Positions 10,382 to 20,421 of a stretch of 32,110 nucleotides of DNA are shown here, in pieces. Numbering within the stretch: position 1 is the stretch's first letter; each line of letters opens with the position of its first letter. The notes beneath the pieces are model-generated. The model saw only the letters and a program-made list of their open reading frames with translations, made no database searches and was not told the origin of the DNA. Made by a program: the position numbers and the translations under genes. The stretch comes from an uncultured Mycoplasmatota bacterium (GTDB lineage Bacteria; Bacillota_I; Bacilli_A; RF39; UBA660): NCBI GenBank assembly GCA_946486465.1, contig CAMLTY010000013.1, positions 1 through 32,110 of the forward strand, given 5' to 3'.

Positions 10382-10802
10382 TTTCGACACCTCCTTCTTC
10401 TTTCTTTACAAATTTGCAAGTTATTGGTAATTTATGGCTTGCTAGTCTTAATGCTTCACGAGCTACTTCTTCAGAAACACCTGCTACTTCAAACATGATT
10501 TTTCCTTCTTTAACTACTGCTACCCATTCTTCAACATTACCTTTACCTTTACCTTGACGAGTACCGATAGGTTTTTTAGTTAGTGGCATGTGTGGGAATA
10601 TGTTTATCCATACTTTACCACCACGTTTCATATAACGAGTCATGGCAACACGAGCTGCTTCGATTTGATTTGCTGTAATCCATGCTCCTTCTTTAGCTTG
10701 TAATCCATACTCACCAAAGTGTAACTCACGATTACCTCTTGATTTGCCTTCGTAAGGTAATCTGTGAACACGACGATATTTAGTTCTTGATGGTATTAAC
10801 AC
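10371..10802 (-). CDS. rplP: 50S ribosomal protein L16
   Basis: [71 protein letters not shown]. Confidence 0.98.
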   Translation of the reverse strand: MLIPSRTKYRRVHRLPYEGKSRGNRELHFGEYGLQAKEGAWITANQIEAARVAMTRYMKRGGKVWINIFPHMPLTKKPIGTRQGKGKGNVEEWVAVVKEGKIMFEVAGVSEEVAREALRLASHKLPITCKFVKKEEGGVENEG

Positions 10803-10803
10803 T

Positions 10804-11496
10804 CTAATTACCTCCTTTAGCTTTACTTTCTTTTCTTTCTTTAGTATCTTTACTTACTTTATTCTTTGATGGTAGGATTTCGCCTTTGTAAATCCATACT
10901 TTTACACCAATTTTACCATATGTTGTATCTGCTTCACTTGTAGCATAATCAACATCTGCTCTTAATGTATGTAGTGGGATAGTTCCTTCTGTATATCCTT
11001 CACTACGAGCCATATCAGCACCACCTAAACGTCCTGATACTTTTGTTTTGATACCTTTAGCTCCTGCTTTCATTGCATTTCTAATTGCACGTTTTTGAGC
11101 CATTCTAAATGATGCTCTATTTGTAATTTGACTTGCAATTGAATCTGCAACTAATTGTGCATTAAGGTCTGCTTTCTTAATATCAACGATTGATATATTA
11201 ATGTTTTCACCAACGACTTTTGATAGTTTATCCTTAAGTTTTGTAATTTCTTCTCCACCGCGACCGATGATAACACCTGGACGTGATGTATGGATAGAAA
11301 CTTCACATTTCTTTGGAGTTCTTTCTATTTCGACTTTGGCAATTCCTGCATTTTTAAGATTTTTTTCAAGGTATTCTCTAATCTTAATATCATTTACTAA
11401 TGTTTTAGATACTTCACCTTTAGGAGCATACCATTTAGCTTCCCAATCTTTGTTGATGCCAAGTCTTAGTCCGTTTGGATTAACTTTTTGTCCCAT
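10804..11496 (-). CDS. rpsC: 30S ribosomal protein S3
   Basis: [27 protein letters not shown]...[31 protein letters not shown]. Confidence 0.98.
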   Translation of the reverse strand: MGQKVNPNGLRLGINKDWEAKWYAPKGEVSKTLVNDIKIREYLEKNLKNAGIAKVEIERTPKKCEVSIHTSRPGVIIGRGGEEITKLKDKLSKVVGENINISIVDIKKADLNAQLVADSIASQITNRASFRMAQKRAIRNAMKAGAKGIKTKVSGRLGGADMARSEGYTEGTIPLHTLRADVDYATSEADTTYGKIGVKVWIYKGEILPSKNKVSKDTKERKESKAKGGN

Positions 11497-11511
11497 TATA
11501 GTTCCTCCTTA

Positions 11512-11844
11512 TTATTTTGCAGCCACTACAATAACTATGTGACTTGTTCTTTTATCTTTATGTCCGATGCGGCCACGTGAGTCAAATAGTACTCTTTTCA
11601 TTACTGGACCAGCATCTACACGTGCTTCCTTTACATATAAATTATTAGCATCCATACCGTTATTGTTAACGGCATTGGCAACTGCTGAATTTAAAACTTT
11701 CTTAGTAAGGATAGCAGCTTTCTTATTTGTATTTTCTAATATTGCTAGAGCATCACTTACTTTTTTACCACGAATAGTATCAATTACTAAACGAGCTTTG
11801 ATAGGTGATATTCTTTGCATTTTAGCGATTGCTTTTGCTTCCAT
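11512..11844 (-). CDS. rplV: 50S ribosomal protein L22
   Basis: MEAKAIAKMQRISPIKARLVIDTIRGKKVSDAL...DKRTSHIVIVV. Confidence 0.98.
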   Translation of the reverse strand: MEAKAIAKMQRISPIKARLVIDTIRGKKVSDALAILENTNKKAAILTKKVLNSAVANAVNNNGMDANNLYVKEARVDAGPVMKRVLFDSRGRIGHKDKRTSHIVIVVAAK

Positions 11845-11866
11845 TTTTAACTCCTCCTAGTTTTTA

Positions 11867-12133
11867 TTATTTTTTGTCAGAGCCATGTCCACCATTTTTA
11901 CGAGTTAAAGCAAATTCTCCTAATTTGTGTCCAACCATGTCTTCAGTAACATAAACGGGGATAAATTCTTTACCGTTATGAACTGCAAAGGTGTGGCCGA
12001 TAAATTCAGGAAAGATAGTAGAACGGCGTGACCAAGTTTTTATTACTTCTTTTTTTCCAGTTTCATTTAATTTTTGAACCTTTTTTAATAGTCTTGGAAA
12101 TACATAAGGTCCTTTCTTTAAACTTCTAGCCAT
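11867..12133 (-). CDS. rpsS: 30S ribosomal protein S19
   Basis: [11 protein letters not shown]...[45 protein letters not shown]. Confidence 0.98.
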   Translation of the reverse strand: MARSLKKGPYVFPRLLKKVQKLNETGKKEVIKTWSRRSTIFPEFIGHTFAVHNGKEFIPVYVTEDMVGHKLGEFALTRKNGGHGSDKK

Positions 12134-12144
12134 ATTTTATCCTC

Positions 12145-12975
12145 CTATTTACTATTACGACGACGTACAATAAATTTGTCTGTCTTTTTATTATTTCTTG
12201 TTTTATATCCAAGAGCAGGTTTACCCCATGGAGTAAGAGGTGCCTTACGTCCAACTGGAGCACGTCCTTCACCACCACCGTGTGGATGGTCATTAGGGTT
12301 CATAACAGAACCACGAACTGTTGGGCGAATTCCCATATGACGTTTACGTCCTGCTTTACCAAGTTTAACTAAGCTAGCATCTTCGTTACCAACAACACCA
12401 ACTGTAGCCATACAAGTACCAAGTACTTTTCTTTGTTCTCCACTTGATAATCTAATCATTACATATTTTCCTTCACGTCCTAGGATTTGAGCACTAGTTC
12501 CAGCACTTCTTGCTAGAGCAGCTCCTTTTCCTGGGCGAAGTTCAATGTTATGAATAACAGTACCTACTGGAATATTCATAATAGGAAGAGCATTTCCTAC
12601 TTTGATATCTACGTTTTCACCGCTTATTACTTTGTCTCCTACTTTTAAGTTCTTAGGAGCGATGATGTATCTCTTTTCTCCATCCATATAGTTGATTAAT
12701 GCAATGTTTGCTGTTCTATTTGGATCGTATTCTATACTTGCTACAACACCAGCGATATCTTTCTTATCTCTTTTGAAATCGATAAGACGATATTTTCTTT
12801 TAACTCCGCCACCTTGATGACGAACAGTTATTTTTCCTTGATTGTTACGTCCAGAGTTTTTCTTAAGTGTTACTGTTAAGCTTTTCTCTGGAGTAGATTT
12901 AGTAATCTCTTCGTTTGTTAGAGTACTCATTCCTCTACGTCCTGGTGTAGTAGGTTTATAATTTCTTATTGCCAT
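12145..12975 (-). CDS. rplB: 50S ribosomal protein L2
   Basis: [34 protein letters not shown]...[34 protein letters not shown]. Confidence 0.98.
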   Translation of the reverse strand: MAIRNYKPTTPGRRGMSTLTNEEITKSTPEKSLTVTLKKNSGRNNQGKITVRHQGGGVKRKYRLIDFKRDKKDIAGVVASIEYDPNRTANIALINYMDGEKRYIIAPKNLKVGDKVISGENVDIKVGNALPIMNIPVGTVIHNIELRPGKGAALARSAGTSAQILGREGKYVMIRLSSGEQRKVLGTCMATVGVVGNEDASLVKLGKAGRKRHMGIRPTVRGSVMNPNDHPHGGGEGRAPVGRKAPLTPWGKPALGYKTRNNKKTDKFIVRRRNSK

Positions 12976-12991
12976 ATTTTAGTTCCTCCTT

Positions 12992-13273
12992 CTAACCAAG
13001 ATCAATTTGTTCACCATCTCTTAGAGTTACAATAGCTTTCTTATATCTATTTGTAAGTCCAGTATAGCGACCAACTCTTCTTTTTTTAGGTTTAACATTT
13101 AATGTTCTTATTTCTTTTACATGTACTTTAAAGATTTTTTCAATAGCTTGTTTAATTTCAATTTTATTAGCTTTAGAAGAAACCTTAAATACATATTGAT
13201 TCTTCTCTCCTAGAGAACCACTTTTTTCAGTGATAACAGGAGCTTTAATTATTTCTAAGTATTTAGTATCCAT
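12992..13273 (-). CDS. rplW: 50S ribosomal protein L23
   Basis: EIIKAPVITEKSGSLGEKNQYVFKVSSKANKIEIKQAIEKIFKVHV. Confidence 0.97.
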   Translation of the reverse strand: MDTKYLEIIKAPVITEKSGSLGEKNQYVFKVSSKANKIEIKQAIEKIFKVHVKEIRTLNVKPKKRRVGRYTGLTNRYKKAIVTLRDGEQIDLG

Positions 13274-13899
13274 TATTTAAGAGCCTCCTCTATCTTTTTA
13301 ATAGCTTCACTTGTAAAGACTACTACATCAGAGTTAACTAAGTCTAAAACATTTAATTCATTAGCTGCTATTAAGGCAACATTAGGAATGTTTCTAGATG
13401 CTAATATTACATTTTCTGTAAAGTCATCTACTACAAATAGTACTTTCTTATCAGCTATTTTTAATGCGTTTAATAAAGTCATCATTTCTTTTGTCTTTGG
13501 AGCCCTAAATGCTAACTCTTCCATAACGATTACTTCATTATCATTAAATTTATGACTTAAAGCACTCTTTAATGCTAATCTTCTTTCTTTACGGTTTTGT
13601 TTTTTACTGTAATCTCTTGGTACTGGAGTTCCGTAACGACCTCCGCCTACCCATTGTACAGCTCTTATTGAACCTTGACGTGCATGTCCAGTTCCTTTTT
13701 GTCTCCAAGGTTTGCGTCCTCCACCGCTAACTTCTGAACGGTTTTTAGTAGAGTGTGTTCCTTGTCTTAATGATGCTCTTGCTAATATAATTGCATCATA
13801 TAATACTTTATCATTTGGGGTAATAGAAAATATTTCTTCATTTAATTTTAATTCATTTACTTTTTCACCTTTAAGATTTAAAAGATCTATCTTTTTCAT
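13273..13899 (-). CDS. rplD: 50S ribosomal protein L4
   Basis: RQGTHSTKNRSEVSGGGRKPWRQKGTGHARQGSIRAVQWVGGGRYGTPVPRDY; SD GGAGGAAAAAGTATG supports start at 13899. Confidence 0.97.
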   Translation of the reverse strand: MKKIDLLNLKGEKVNELKLNEEIFSITPNDKVLYDAIILARASLRQGTHSTKNRSEVSGGGRKPWRQKGTGHARQGSIRAVQWVGGGRYGTPVPRDYSKKQNRKERRLALKSALSHKFNDNEVIVMEELAFRAPKTKEMMTLLNALKIADKKVLFVVDDFTENVILASRNIPNVALIAANELNVLDLVNSDVVVFTSEAIKKIEEALK

Positions 13900-13952
13900 A
13901 CTTTTTCCTCCTTTCACTACATAACATAATTTTATTTAAACTGTAGTGATGA

Positions 13953-14720
13953 TTATTCGTTTGTTGTTTCTGTTGACTCAGTAGTTGCAGCTTCTACTAC
14001 TTCTTCAGTATTAGTATTTTCTTCTACTTCAGTAGTAACTTCAGCTTCTTTCATCTCTTCATAAGTGATTAAGTCTTTAGCAGTATTTTTCTTACCTGGT
14101 TTCTTAACAGCTGTTTTAATTACTACTAGCCCTTCTTTTGGTCCAGGCACATTACCTTTAATTAAAATTACATTATTTTCTAAGTCTACTGCTACTACTT
14201 CTAAATTTTGAACAGTAGAGTTTACGTTACCCATTTGTCCTGGTAATTTCTTACCTTTTAATACGTGCATTGGTCTCATTGTTCCTAAAGAACCAACTCC
14301 ACGATGATATTGTGAACCATGTCCCATAGGTCCACGACTTTGATTGTGACGTTTGATTACACCTTGGAAGCCTTTTCCTTTGCTTACTCCACTAACGTCT
14401 ACAATTTCACCAGCTTCAAATACGCTAGCATCTAATACTTGTCCTAAAGTGTAATCAGCTACATTTACGCCTTTTATTTCTCTTAAGAAGCGCTTAGGTT
14501 CAGTATTAGCTTTACTGGTATGACCCATTTTTGGTTTATTACTTATTTTTTCTCTAACTGTCTTATAACCTAATTGAATAGCTTCGTAACCATCTGTTTC
14601 ATTAGTTTTGATTTGAGTAACAACATTAGGTTCAACTTCTACAACAGTTACAGGAATAAGTTTACCATCAGTAGTGAATACTTGAGTCATTCCTTTTTTT
14701 GTACCTAAGATTCCTTTCAT
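13953..14720 (-). CDS. rplC: 50S ribosomal protein L3 with acidic/Thr-rich C-terminal extension
   Basis: [28 protein letters not shown]...[21 protein letters not shown]; tail [29 protein letters not shown]. Confidence 0.97.
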   Translation of the reverse strand: MKGILGTKKGMTQVFTTDGKLIPVTVVEVEPNVVTQIKTNETDGYEAIQLGYKTVREKISNKPKMGHTSKANTEPKRFLREIKGVNVADYTLGQVLDASVFEAGEIVDVSGVSKGKGFQGVIKRHNQSRGPMGHGSQYHRGVGSLGTMRPMHVLKGKKLPGQMGNVNSTVQNLEVVAVDLENNVILIKGNVPGPKEGLVVIKTAVKKPGKKNTAKDLITYEEMKEAEVTTEVEENTNTEEVVEAATTESTETTNE

Positions 14721-14737
14721 TTTCATTTCCTCCTATT

Positions 14738-15049
14738 TTAGATTGTTTTGATTTTGATATCGACACCACTTGGTAAATCAAGATGTGCTAATGCATCAAT
14801 CGTTTCTTTACTTGGGCTTTTAATGTCAATTAATCTCTTGTGTGTTCTTCTTTCGAATTGTTCACGACTATCTTTATATTTGTGAACAGCTCTTAAAATT
14901 GTGAATTTCTCAATTTCTGTTGGTAGAGGTACAGGTCCAACTATATCTCCTCCAGTTCTTTTGATTGTTTCAACAATTTTAGTTACAGCATTATCAAGTA
15001 TCTTATGATCATATGCTTTTAATTTAATACGAATCTTTTGTGTTGACAC
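14738..15049 (-). CDS. rpsJ: 30S ribosomal protein S10 (GTG start)
   Basis: [50 protein letters not shown] before GTG 15049. Confidence 0.98.
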   Translation of the reverse strand: MSTQKIRIKLKAYDHKILDNAVTKIVETIKRTGGDIVGPVPLPTEIEKFTILRAVHKYKDSREQFERRTHKRLIDIKSPSKETIDALAHLDLPSGVDIKIKTI

Positions 15050-15170
15050 TATTTACGTCCTCCCTTCGCCTATATCTAGTATAGACTTGCTCCGTGTGAA
15101 TAACCCGATAGCTGATTAACAACTTAACCTGGCGTATCGACAACCTCCCACATCTAAGCAGTCACACGTA
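15050..15170 (-). promoter_or_regulatory. structured 5' leader of the S10 operon
   Basis: GTGTGA (15162-15167) pairs with TCACAC (15094-15099); internal hairpin GTCGATACGCCAGGTTAAGTTGTTAATCAGCTATCGGG (CGATA/TATCG plus GGTTAA-GTTG-TTAATC); CTATA/TATAG hairpin; then SD GGGAGG. Confidence 0.65.
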
Positions 15171-15174
15171 ATTA

Positions 15175-15203
15175 ATATTATCATAGAAAACGCAAGAATA
15201 CAA
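15175..15203 (-). promoter_or_regulatory. sigma-A-type promoter for the S10 operon
   Basis: minus strand TTGTAT - 17 nt - TAATAT. Confidence 0.65.
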
Positions 15204-15232
15204 GCATTTTTTGAAATTTTTAGGCAAAAAAT

Positions 15233-15262
15233 TTGACAATCATACTTAATAAAGTAGATAAT
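15233..15262 (+). promoter_or_regulatory. sigma-A-type promoter for the 15295 ORF
   Basis: TTGACA - 18 nt - GATAAT. Confidence 0.65.
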
Positions 15263-15294
15263 GAAATAAAGAAGTTGTGTAAAGGAGTCTAGAT

Positions 15295-15915
15295 ATGTTT
15301 ACAGAAAAAGAAATAGATAATAAAAATACGAATAATTTAGATGTGTTTTTTGGTTATGCGGCTTTTACTCCTCTTTATAAAAGTCCTTTAATTAATAATG
15401 ATTTATATGGCTTTTATGAAGATTTTACTATGGGTAGTATTAAAGATATAGATATTCCTATAAATATTGATAAAGATAAAACAGTTAGAATTTGGAGTAG
15501 TCTTAATGATATTCATGAATATTTAAGTTTTCTTTATTTTTGTTATAAGATTCCCAATAAAATTTCTGTTATATTTGTAACTGAATACGATGAGTATGCT
15601 CATAGTGTTGGGGAAGTTGCAACCGAAGAGATTGCAAAATTATTAGAGTATGAACACAAGCTTACTAAGGAAGAAAAAGATAGATATAAAAATGAATGGA
15701 TAAAACTAGTAAACAAAAATAGTGAAATAAGGCTTTTTAAAAATGGTAAAATTATTAGCACTAACTATGACTATTTAAATAGTTATATTGATAAGTACTA
15801 TGATGAAAATAATATAAGACGAACTGTCGCTGCTCTTATGGGTAATGATACTGAAAATAATTTAAGTTCTGATGTTTACAACCTTTTAATTGAAAGAAAA
15901 AAGAACATTTTATAG
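15295..15915 (+). CDS. DUF1835/DUF3658-like protein of unknown function
   Basis: 206 aa, SD AAAGGAG; VRIWSSLNDIHEYLSFLYFCYKI and YKNEWIKLVNKNSEIRLFKNGKIISTNYDYLNSYID resemble the DUF1835/DUF3658 pattern (recalled, not searched). Confidence 0.65.
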   Translation: MFTEKEIDNKNTNNLDVFFGYAAFTPLYKSPLINNDLYGFYEDFTMGSIKDIDIPINIDKDKTVRIWSSLNDIHEYLSFLYFCYKIPNKISVIFVTEYDEYAHSVGEVATEEIAKLLEYEHKLTKEEKDRYKNEWIKLVNKNSEIRLFKNGKIISTNYDYLNSYIDKYYDENNIRRTVAALMGNDTENNLSSDVYNLLIERKKNIL

Positions 15916-15958
15916 TGTTCTAATCTTTTATTTGATTTGAAACTCTTCAAAAAAATGC

Positions 15959-16483
15959 TTAATTTTTATTATTATTTTTTACATATTTTTTAGAATTATC
16001 ATTAATTATATTGTTAAAATCGTCTTCTGATATTTGGTGCATTTTTCCCACTGATGTAATTATAGCATATTCAATACTTAGTAGTTTTTCTTCTTTATTC
16101 CATCTTCTAGAATTTGTTTCTAAAAGTGCTTTCAAAGATTCCTTTTGGTTTTCAGTAATATTTTCTGGAATATAAACTACACCAAAACCTAAAGACATAT
16201 CTTGATAATTATTTGTAGTTCTTTTAGTACCTAAAAACAAAGAATAACCTAATTGTCCTAATTTATTAATTGCCTCCATGGTATGAAGTTTATCTTCTTC
16301 AGTTGGATTTTTTCCTTCTAATAAATGATAAAAACCGCCAAAAGACATACCATGGTCATTACTTGAGCTTATAAAATCTCCATTTGGTGTGATAATATAC
16401 CCACTGGCAAGTACTGAAATACATGCTTTATCTTCTTCTTCCATAAAAAATGTTCTTCCATTTTCACTTTTAAACTCTAACAT
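15959..16483 (-). CDS. hypothetical protein
   Basis: ORF of about 174 aa from ATG 16483 with SD GAGGTGA; no recognised family. Confidence 0.7.
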   Translation of the reverse strand: MLEFKSENGRTFFMEEEDKACISVLASGYIITPNGDFISSSNDHGMSFGGFYHLLEGKNPTEEDKLHTMEAINKLGQLGYSLFLGTKRTTNNYQDMSLGFGVVYIPENITENQKESLKALLETNSRRWNKEEKLLSIEYAIITSVGKMHQISEDDFNNIINDNSKKYVKNNNKN

Positions 16484-16609
16484 TATTTTCACCTCTTTAA
16501 ACGAATATGTTTCATATTATATCATAATTTTATATTTTTTACTAAACTTTTTTACTATTTTATATTTTAATGTTAGAATTATCTATATTATTATGTTGAG
16601 GTGACAGTT

Positions 16610-17503
16610 ATGAAAAAATTAATAGATTTACATATTCATAGTATTTTATCTGATGGAGAATTATCTCCTAAAGAAATTATTGATAGAGCAGTTAATAATG
16701 GGGTTAGTGTTATTGCAATAGCAGATCACGATACAACTCTTGCTTATGATGATGAGTTATTTAATTATGCAAAAGAGAATAATGTTAAATTAATCACAGC
16801 TGTAGAAATATCTACTAAGTATAATGGAATAGGTATTCATGTATTAGGATATAACTTTGATATTAACAATAAAAAGTTTACTGATAAGTTATACTCGATT
16901 AGAAATGCTAGGCATATTTATTTACATGATGTTGCGACTAAATTAAAAGAGTTTGGTTATATCATTGATGTTGATTCTTTAGATAAGATTGATGCTGTTA
17001 CTAAAGCTCATATTGCTCTTAATATTGTAGAAAATGAAGATAATAAAGAATTGCTATTAAAAACTTTTGGACATATTCCTAGTAAAGGTGAGTTTATTGA
17101 AACAATAATGAATGAAGGATGTCCTTGCTATGTAGAAAAGGTAGCTATTAGTCCTAAGGAAGCTAGTGATTTAATAAGAGAAGCTGGTGGTAAAGTAGTT
17201 CTTGCTCATCCTGTCTGTTATAAATACGAAGATGGATTAAATGATGACGATATATTAAACCTAGTTAAAGAAATGAAGCCTGATGGTATTGAAGCTAATT
17301 ACATTTATTTAGATATAAATGGTAATAAAATCAATGAAAGTACTCATTGGAATAACTTTGCTAAACATCATAATCTAATAACGACAATAGGTTCTGACTT
17401 TCATAAGAATGATGGTATTCACTCTGACATTGGTTTAATTAATGAAGATATTGTATTAAATGATAATGAGATTAACTCTATTATTGATAATCTTTTAAAT
17501 TAA
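16610..17503 (+). CDS. PHP-domain phosphoesterase (YciV/RNase AM-like)
   Basis: MKKLIDLHIHSILSDGELSPKEIIDRAVNNGVSVIAIADHDTT, AHPVCY, IGSDFHK metal-site motifs; SD GAGGTGA before ATG 16610. Confidence 0.9.
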   Translation: MKKLIDLHIHSILSDGELSPKEIIDRAVNNGVSVIAIADHDTTLAYDDELFNYAKENNVKLITAVEISTKYNGIGIHVLGYNFDINNKKFTDKLYSIRNARHIYLHDVATKLKEFGYIIDVDSLDKIDAVTKAHIALNIVENEDNKELLLKTFGHIPSKGEFIETIMNEGCPCYVEKVAISPKEASDLIREAGGKVVLAHPVCYKYEDGLNDDDILNLVKEMKPDGIEANYIYLDINGNKINESTHWNNFAKHHNLITTIGSDFHKNDGIHSDIGLINEDIVLNDNEINSIIDNLLN

Positions 17504-17541
17504 GTTTTTCCACAAAAACTGTGCAAAAACTTTTTTTATTG
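17502..17541 (+). terminator. terminator of the PHP gene between convergent genes
   Basis: AAGTTTTT-N15-AAAAACTT followed by a T run. Confidence 0.65.
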
Positions 17542-18747
17542 TCTTCTTTCAATATTATAATCTTCTTCTTTTTTACTAGCTCTTATAACACTACCTTTTC
17601 CATATTTTTTAATAATACTATCCATTACTTCCTCTACCTTATCCACCACTTTCACATCAGATTCTTCAAATAAAGACATTTGACTAACTGCTTTCTCTTT
17701 TAAATCACCTAATCTTACTCCTATATTTCTAATAGGATCTTCTTTCCAGCTAGCTTCAAAGATTGTTTTAACTCCTTTATAGATTTCTTCTGTTACATTA
17801 GTAGGATTATCTAAAGTAATTTGATGAGAATAGTTTTTAAAAAGATTATTTCTATAAGTAACGGCAATAGTTCCTGTATATAGTTTTTGGCTTCTTAAAG
17901 TAAAAGAGACTTCTTCTGTTTCACTAAATAATATTTTTAATAAGTCTTCTTTTCTAGTTACATCATAAGGTAAGGTTCTAGAGATACTAATACACTTATT
18001 TTTAGCATTTCTAGGTTCTACTTTACTATAATCTATTCCTAAAGCTGCTTCTTTAAAATAGTCTCCTTGACTTTTAAAATGTCTTCTTAATAAACCAATA
18101 TTAGCTTCTGCTAAATCTTTAATAGTATATATTCCTAAGTCATTTAACTTTTTAGCAGAACTTTTACCTAACATAAATAAATCATTTACTTTTAAAGGCC
18201 ACATTTTAGTTTCAACTTCATTTAAATAAAGAGTATGTACTTTATCTGGCTTTTCAAAGTCACTAGCCATTTTTGCACAGAGTTTATTCTCTCCTATTCC
18301 AACATTAACAGTAAAGCCAAACTTTTCTTTGATTTCATCTTTTATTTTATGAGCTAGTGATACATAATCATTACCATAAAGAAGTGATGTTCCAGTAAGG
18401 TCAAGAAAACACTCATCAATGGAATATTGTTCTATTACAGGAGTATACTGTGATAGATAATTATATAACTTTTTAGATTGTTCTTTATAAAAAGCATAGT
18501 TAGGAGGAAATACTTGTAAGTTTTTACATTTACTTCTAGCACTATATAATGTTTCTGCTGTTACTATTCCATATTTCTTAGCGATAGGACTTTTAGCAAG
18601 AACAATACCTCGTCTTGCTTTTTCATCTCCACCTATAACACTAGGAATCTTTCTAATATCTTGTTTATAGCCGTGATTTAAAAGATAAATAGCAGTCCAA
18701 GATAAAAAGGCATTATTAACATCGATATGAAAAATAATTCGCTGCAT
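17536..18747 (-). CDS. dinB: Y-family DNA polymerase (Pol IV/DinB-like)
   Basis: IIFHIDVNNAFLSW, YSIDECFLDLTG, VNVGIGENKLCAKMASDFEKPD; C-terminal clamp-binding-like QMSLFE. Confidence 0.92.
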   Translation of the reverse strand: MQRIIFHIDVNNAFLSWTAIYLLNHGYKQDIRKIPSVIGGDEKARRGIVLAKSPIAKKYGIVTAETLYSARSKCKNLQVFPPNYAFYKEQSKKLYNYLSQYTPVIEQYSIDECFLDLTGTSLLYGNDYVSLAHKIKDEIKEKFGFTVNVGIGENKLCAKMASDFEKPDKVHTLYLNEVETKMWPLKVNDLFMLGKSSAKKLNDLGIYTIKDLAEANIGLLRRHFKSQGDYFKEAALGIDYSKVEPRNAKNKCISISRTLPYDVTRKEDLLKILFSETEEVSFTLRSQKLYTGTIAVTYRNNLFKNYSHQITLDNPTNVTEEIYKGVKTIFEASWKEDPIRNIGVRLGDLKEKAVSQMSLFEESDVKVVDKVEEVMDSIIKKYGKGSVIRASKKEEDYNIERRQ

Positions 18748-18849
18748 AGTTTTCCCTCCTCTTTACTCTATTATATAATACGTTAGTTCTATTTAAAAGA
18801 GAAAAAAGTAACCATTTAGTGATTATTAATTTTCCACAATTACTGTGGA

Positions 18850-19788
18850 TTATTGTTGTGGTTTCTTTTCAACAACACCTTCAATACTACCTATCTTTCT
18901 TTTAGATAAAACCTTGTCGTTATCAATCTTGGATAAGCCTCTTATATATTTTTCATCATTTATTCTACTCTTTAACTGTTCTATTTTTAATTCATAATCT
19001 TTTATTTCATTTTCATACTCTTCTATTCTCTTTTTAGAGTTAGTTGCTATTTGTTGACAACTTTCTTTATAGTCTTTTTCATTTATTGCTTTTACTTTAT
19101 CTCTTAAACTTCTTAAAAACTCAAGCCACAAATAACTTTTTATATACTCTTCTTTATTAGGGTCATCATTATATATCCTTATTTTCTCATCATCTGTCTT
19201 ATAAAATCGTCCATTAACTTTAAAAATATGAGTATCAAAACTTGTTTCTGTTACTAAAGCTTGTTGATAATCTAGAGATAATATTGAACTTGATTTAAAT
19301 TCACTATTTGATATATTTAGTTTTTTAGTTCTTACAAAGAAATCAAAAAATGTATCTATAACAGCAGAAGATATAATTACTTTTTCTGCTTCGATTTCTG
19401 TATTAGCTTCTTTTAAATCTCCACTTATTGATACTGTTTCTGCTTTTATTTCTATATCCATATCTATTTCATTATTTTCTTTTAGAGCAAATGATTTGTT
19501 ATTAATTCCTTTTAGATAAGTTGCATTAACATCTGTTAAATAAACTTTACCATTTTCTACAACTAATTTATTAAATGCACAGTTTCTAAATATTACTTTG
19601 GTATCAGTATTTTTTGCTGTTAAATAAAGCTCATAATCTAAATAACAGTTTTCAAAAATTATCTCTTCTATATTTTCTTCTAAATATTCAAAATATAGTA
19701 TGTTAAGTATATCTTCTTGTTTAAGTTTTTGAACTCGTTTTTTGTCTTTATATTTTATATAAATTCTGCTATTGTCTTTTTCTCTCAT
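18850..19788 (-). CDS. hypothetical protein: beta-solenoid-like N-half, coiled-coil C-half
   Basis: 312 aa; repeating short hydrophobic/N-rich strands followed by a charged heptad-like region (KRIEEYENEIKDYELKIEQLKSRIN). Confidence 0.7.
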   Translation of the reverse strand: MREKDNSRIYIKYKDKKRVQKLKQEDILNILYFEYLEENIEEIIFENCYLDYELYLTAKNTDTKVIFRNCAFNKLVVENGKVYLTDVNATYLKGINNKSFALKENNEIDMDIEIKAETVSISGDLKEANTEIEAEKVIISSAVIDTFFDFFVRTKKLNISNSEFKSSSILSLDYQQALVTETSFDTHIFKVNGRFYKTDDEKIRIYNDDPNKEEYIKSYLWLEFLRSLRDKVKAINEKDYKESCQQIATNSKKRIEEYENEIKDYELKIEQLKSRINDEKYIRGLSKIDNDKVLSKRKIGSIEGVVEKKPQQ

Positions 19789-19849
19789 ATAATTATTACT
19801 CCTTTTTGATATTTATAATAATTACAGTAATTTATTTTGTCAATATGAT

Positions 19850-19877
19850 AAAAAAGAAAAATAACCATTGCTGGTTA
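19850..19877 (-). terminator. intrinsic terminator overlapping the stop codon of the 19875 ORF
   Basis: TAACCA-GCAA-TGGTTA followed by TTTTTCTTTTTT; the stop TAA is part of the 5' arm. Confidence 0.8.
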
Positions 19878-20381
19878 CTTTACTCTATTAGGATTCATCA
19901 TTTTAGTAAATGTTCTTCCTTTTTCTTCAATAGATTTATCTTCTTGTGGAAAATCTTCCAAGAATTTAACCCATTTTTCTGCTACTTCTCTATATGACAT
20001 ATCGCTTCTAGTTGGTTTAGCAAATCCACAGTCTTTCCATATAACTCTATCACCTGGATAATTTCTACTACGAACATCTTCTAATCTTTTTCTACATGCT
20101 ACACATTCACAAGTCCAATAAACCTTTCCTTCATATGTATCTTCAGTATATCCTAAAAAATACCAGGCAGGATGAGGACATCTTTCCTGTTCAGCAGCAA
20201 TTATTTCCTCATATAAACTACGCCATTTTTTATTAGTAGCATTAAGTTTATTATCTGTATCAACAAATTCTTTTACAAATTCATTTTCAAGCAGTTCATC
20301 TCTTTTTATAATTATTGCGATTCTACTTTGAACTAATTCGGCATATTCTTGTTTTTTTAATTTTAATTCTTCATCAGTCAT
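19875..20381 (-). CDS. hypothetical Cys-rich (possible zinc-binding) protein
   Basis: 168 aa; CPHP...CECVAC...DC motif. Confidence 0.7.
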   Translation of the reverse strand: MTDEELKLKKQEYAELVQSRIAIIIKRDELLENEFVKEFVDTDNKLNATNKKWRSLYEEIIAAEQERCPHPAWYFLGYTEDTYEGKVYWTCECVACRKRLEDVRSRNYPGDRVIWKDCGFAKPTRSDMSYREVAEKWVKFLEDFPQEDKSIEEKGRTFTKMMNPNRVK

Positions 20382-20421
20382 AATTAAACCCTCCTACTTA
20401 TAGGATAGCTTATTTAACTGT

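Noticed and set aside
11201-11860. Plus-strand ORFs antisense to rpsC/rplV (11201-11542, 11567-11860)
   Set aside because: Fully antisense to conserved ribosomal genes, no SD or recognisable protein; an artefact of codon composition. Same for 8892-9116, 9431-9622, 13712-13924, 20530-20763, 23370-23585, 26958-27188 and 27654-27914
15137-15145. TTGTCGATA in the S10 leader as a second 0A box
   Set aside because: Lacks the TGTCGAA core and is part of the leader hairpin stem
18758-18790. Possible LexA box (GAACTAACGTAT) upstream of dinB
   Set aside because: Only partly matches GAAC-N4-GTTC; not enough to claim SOS control
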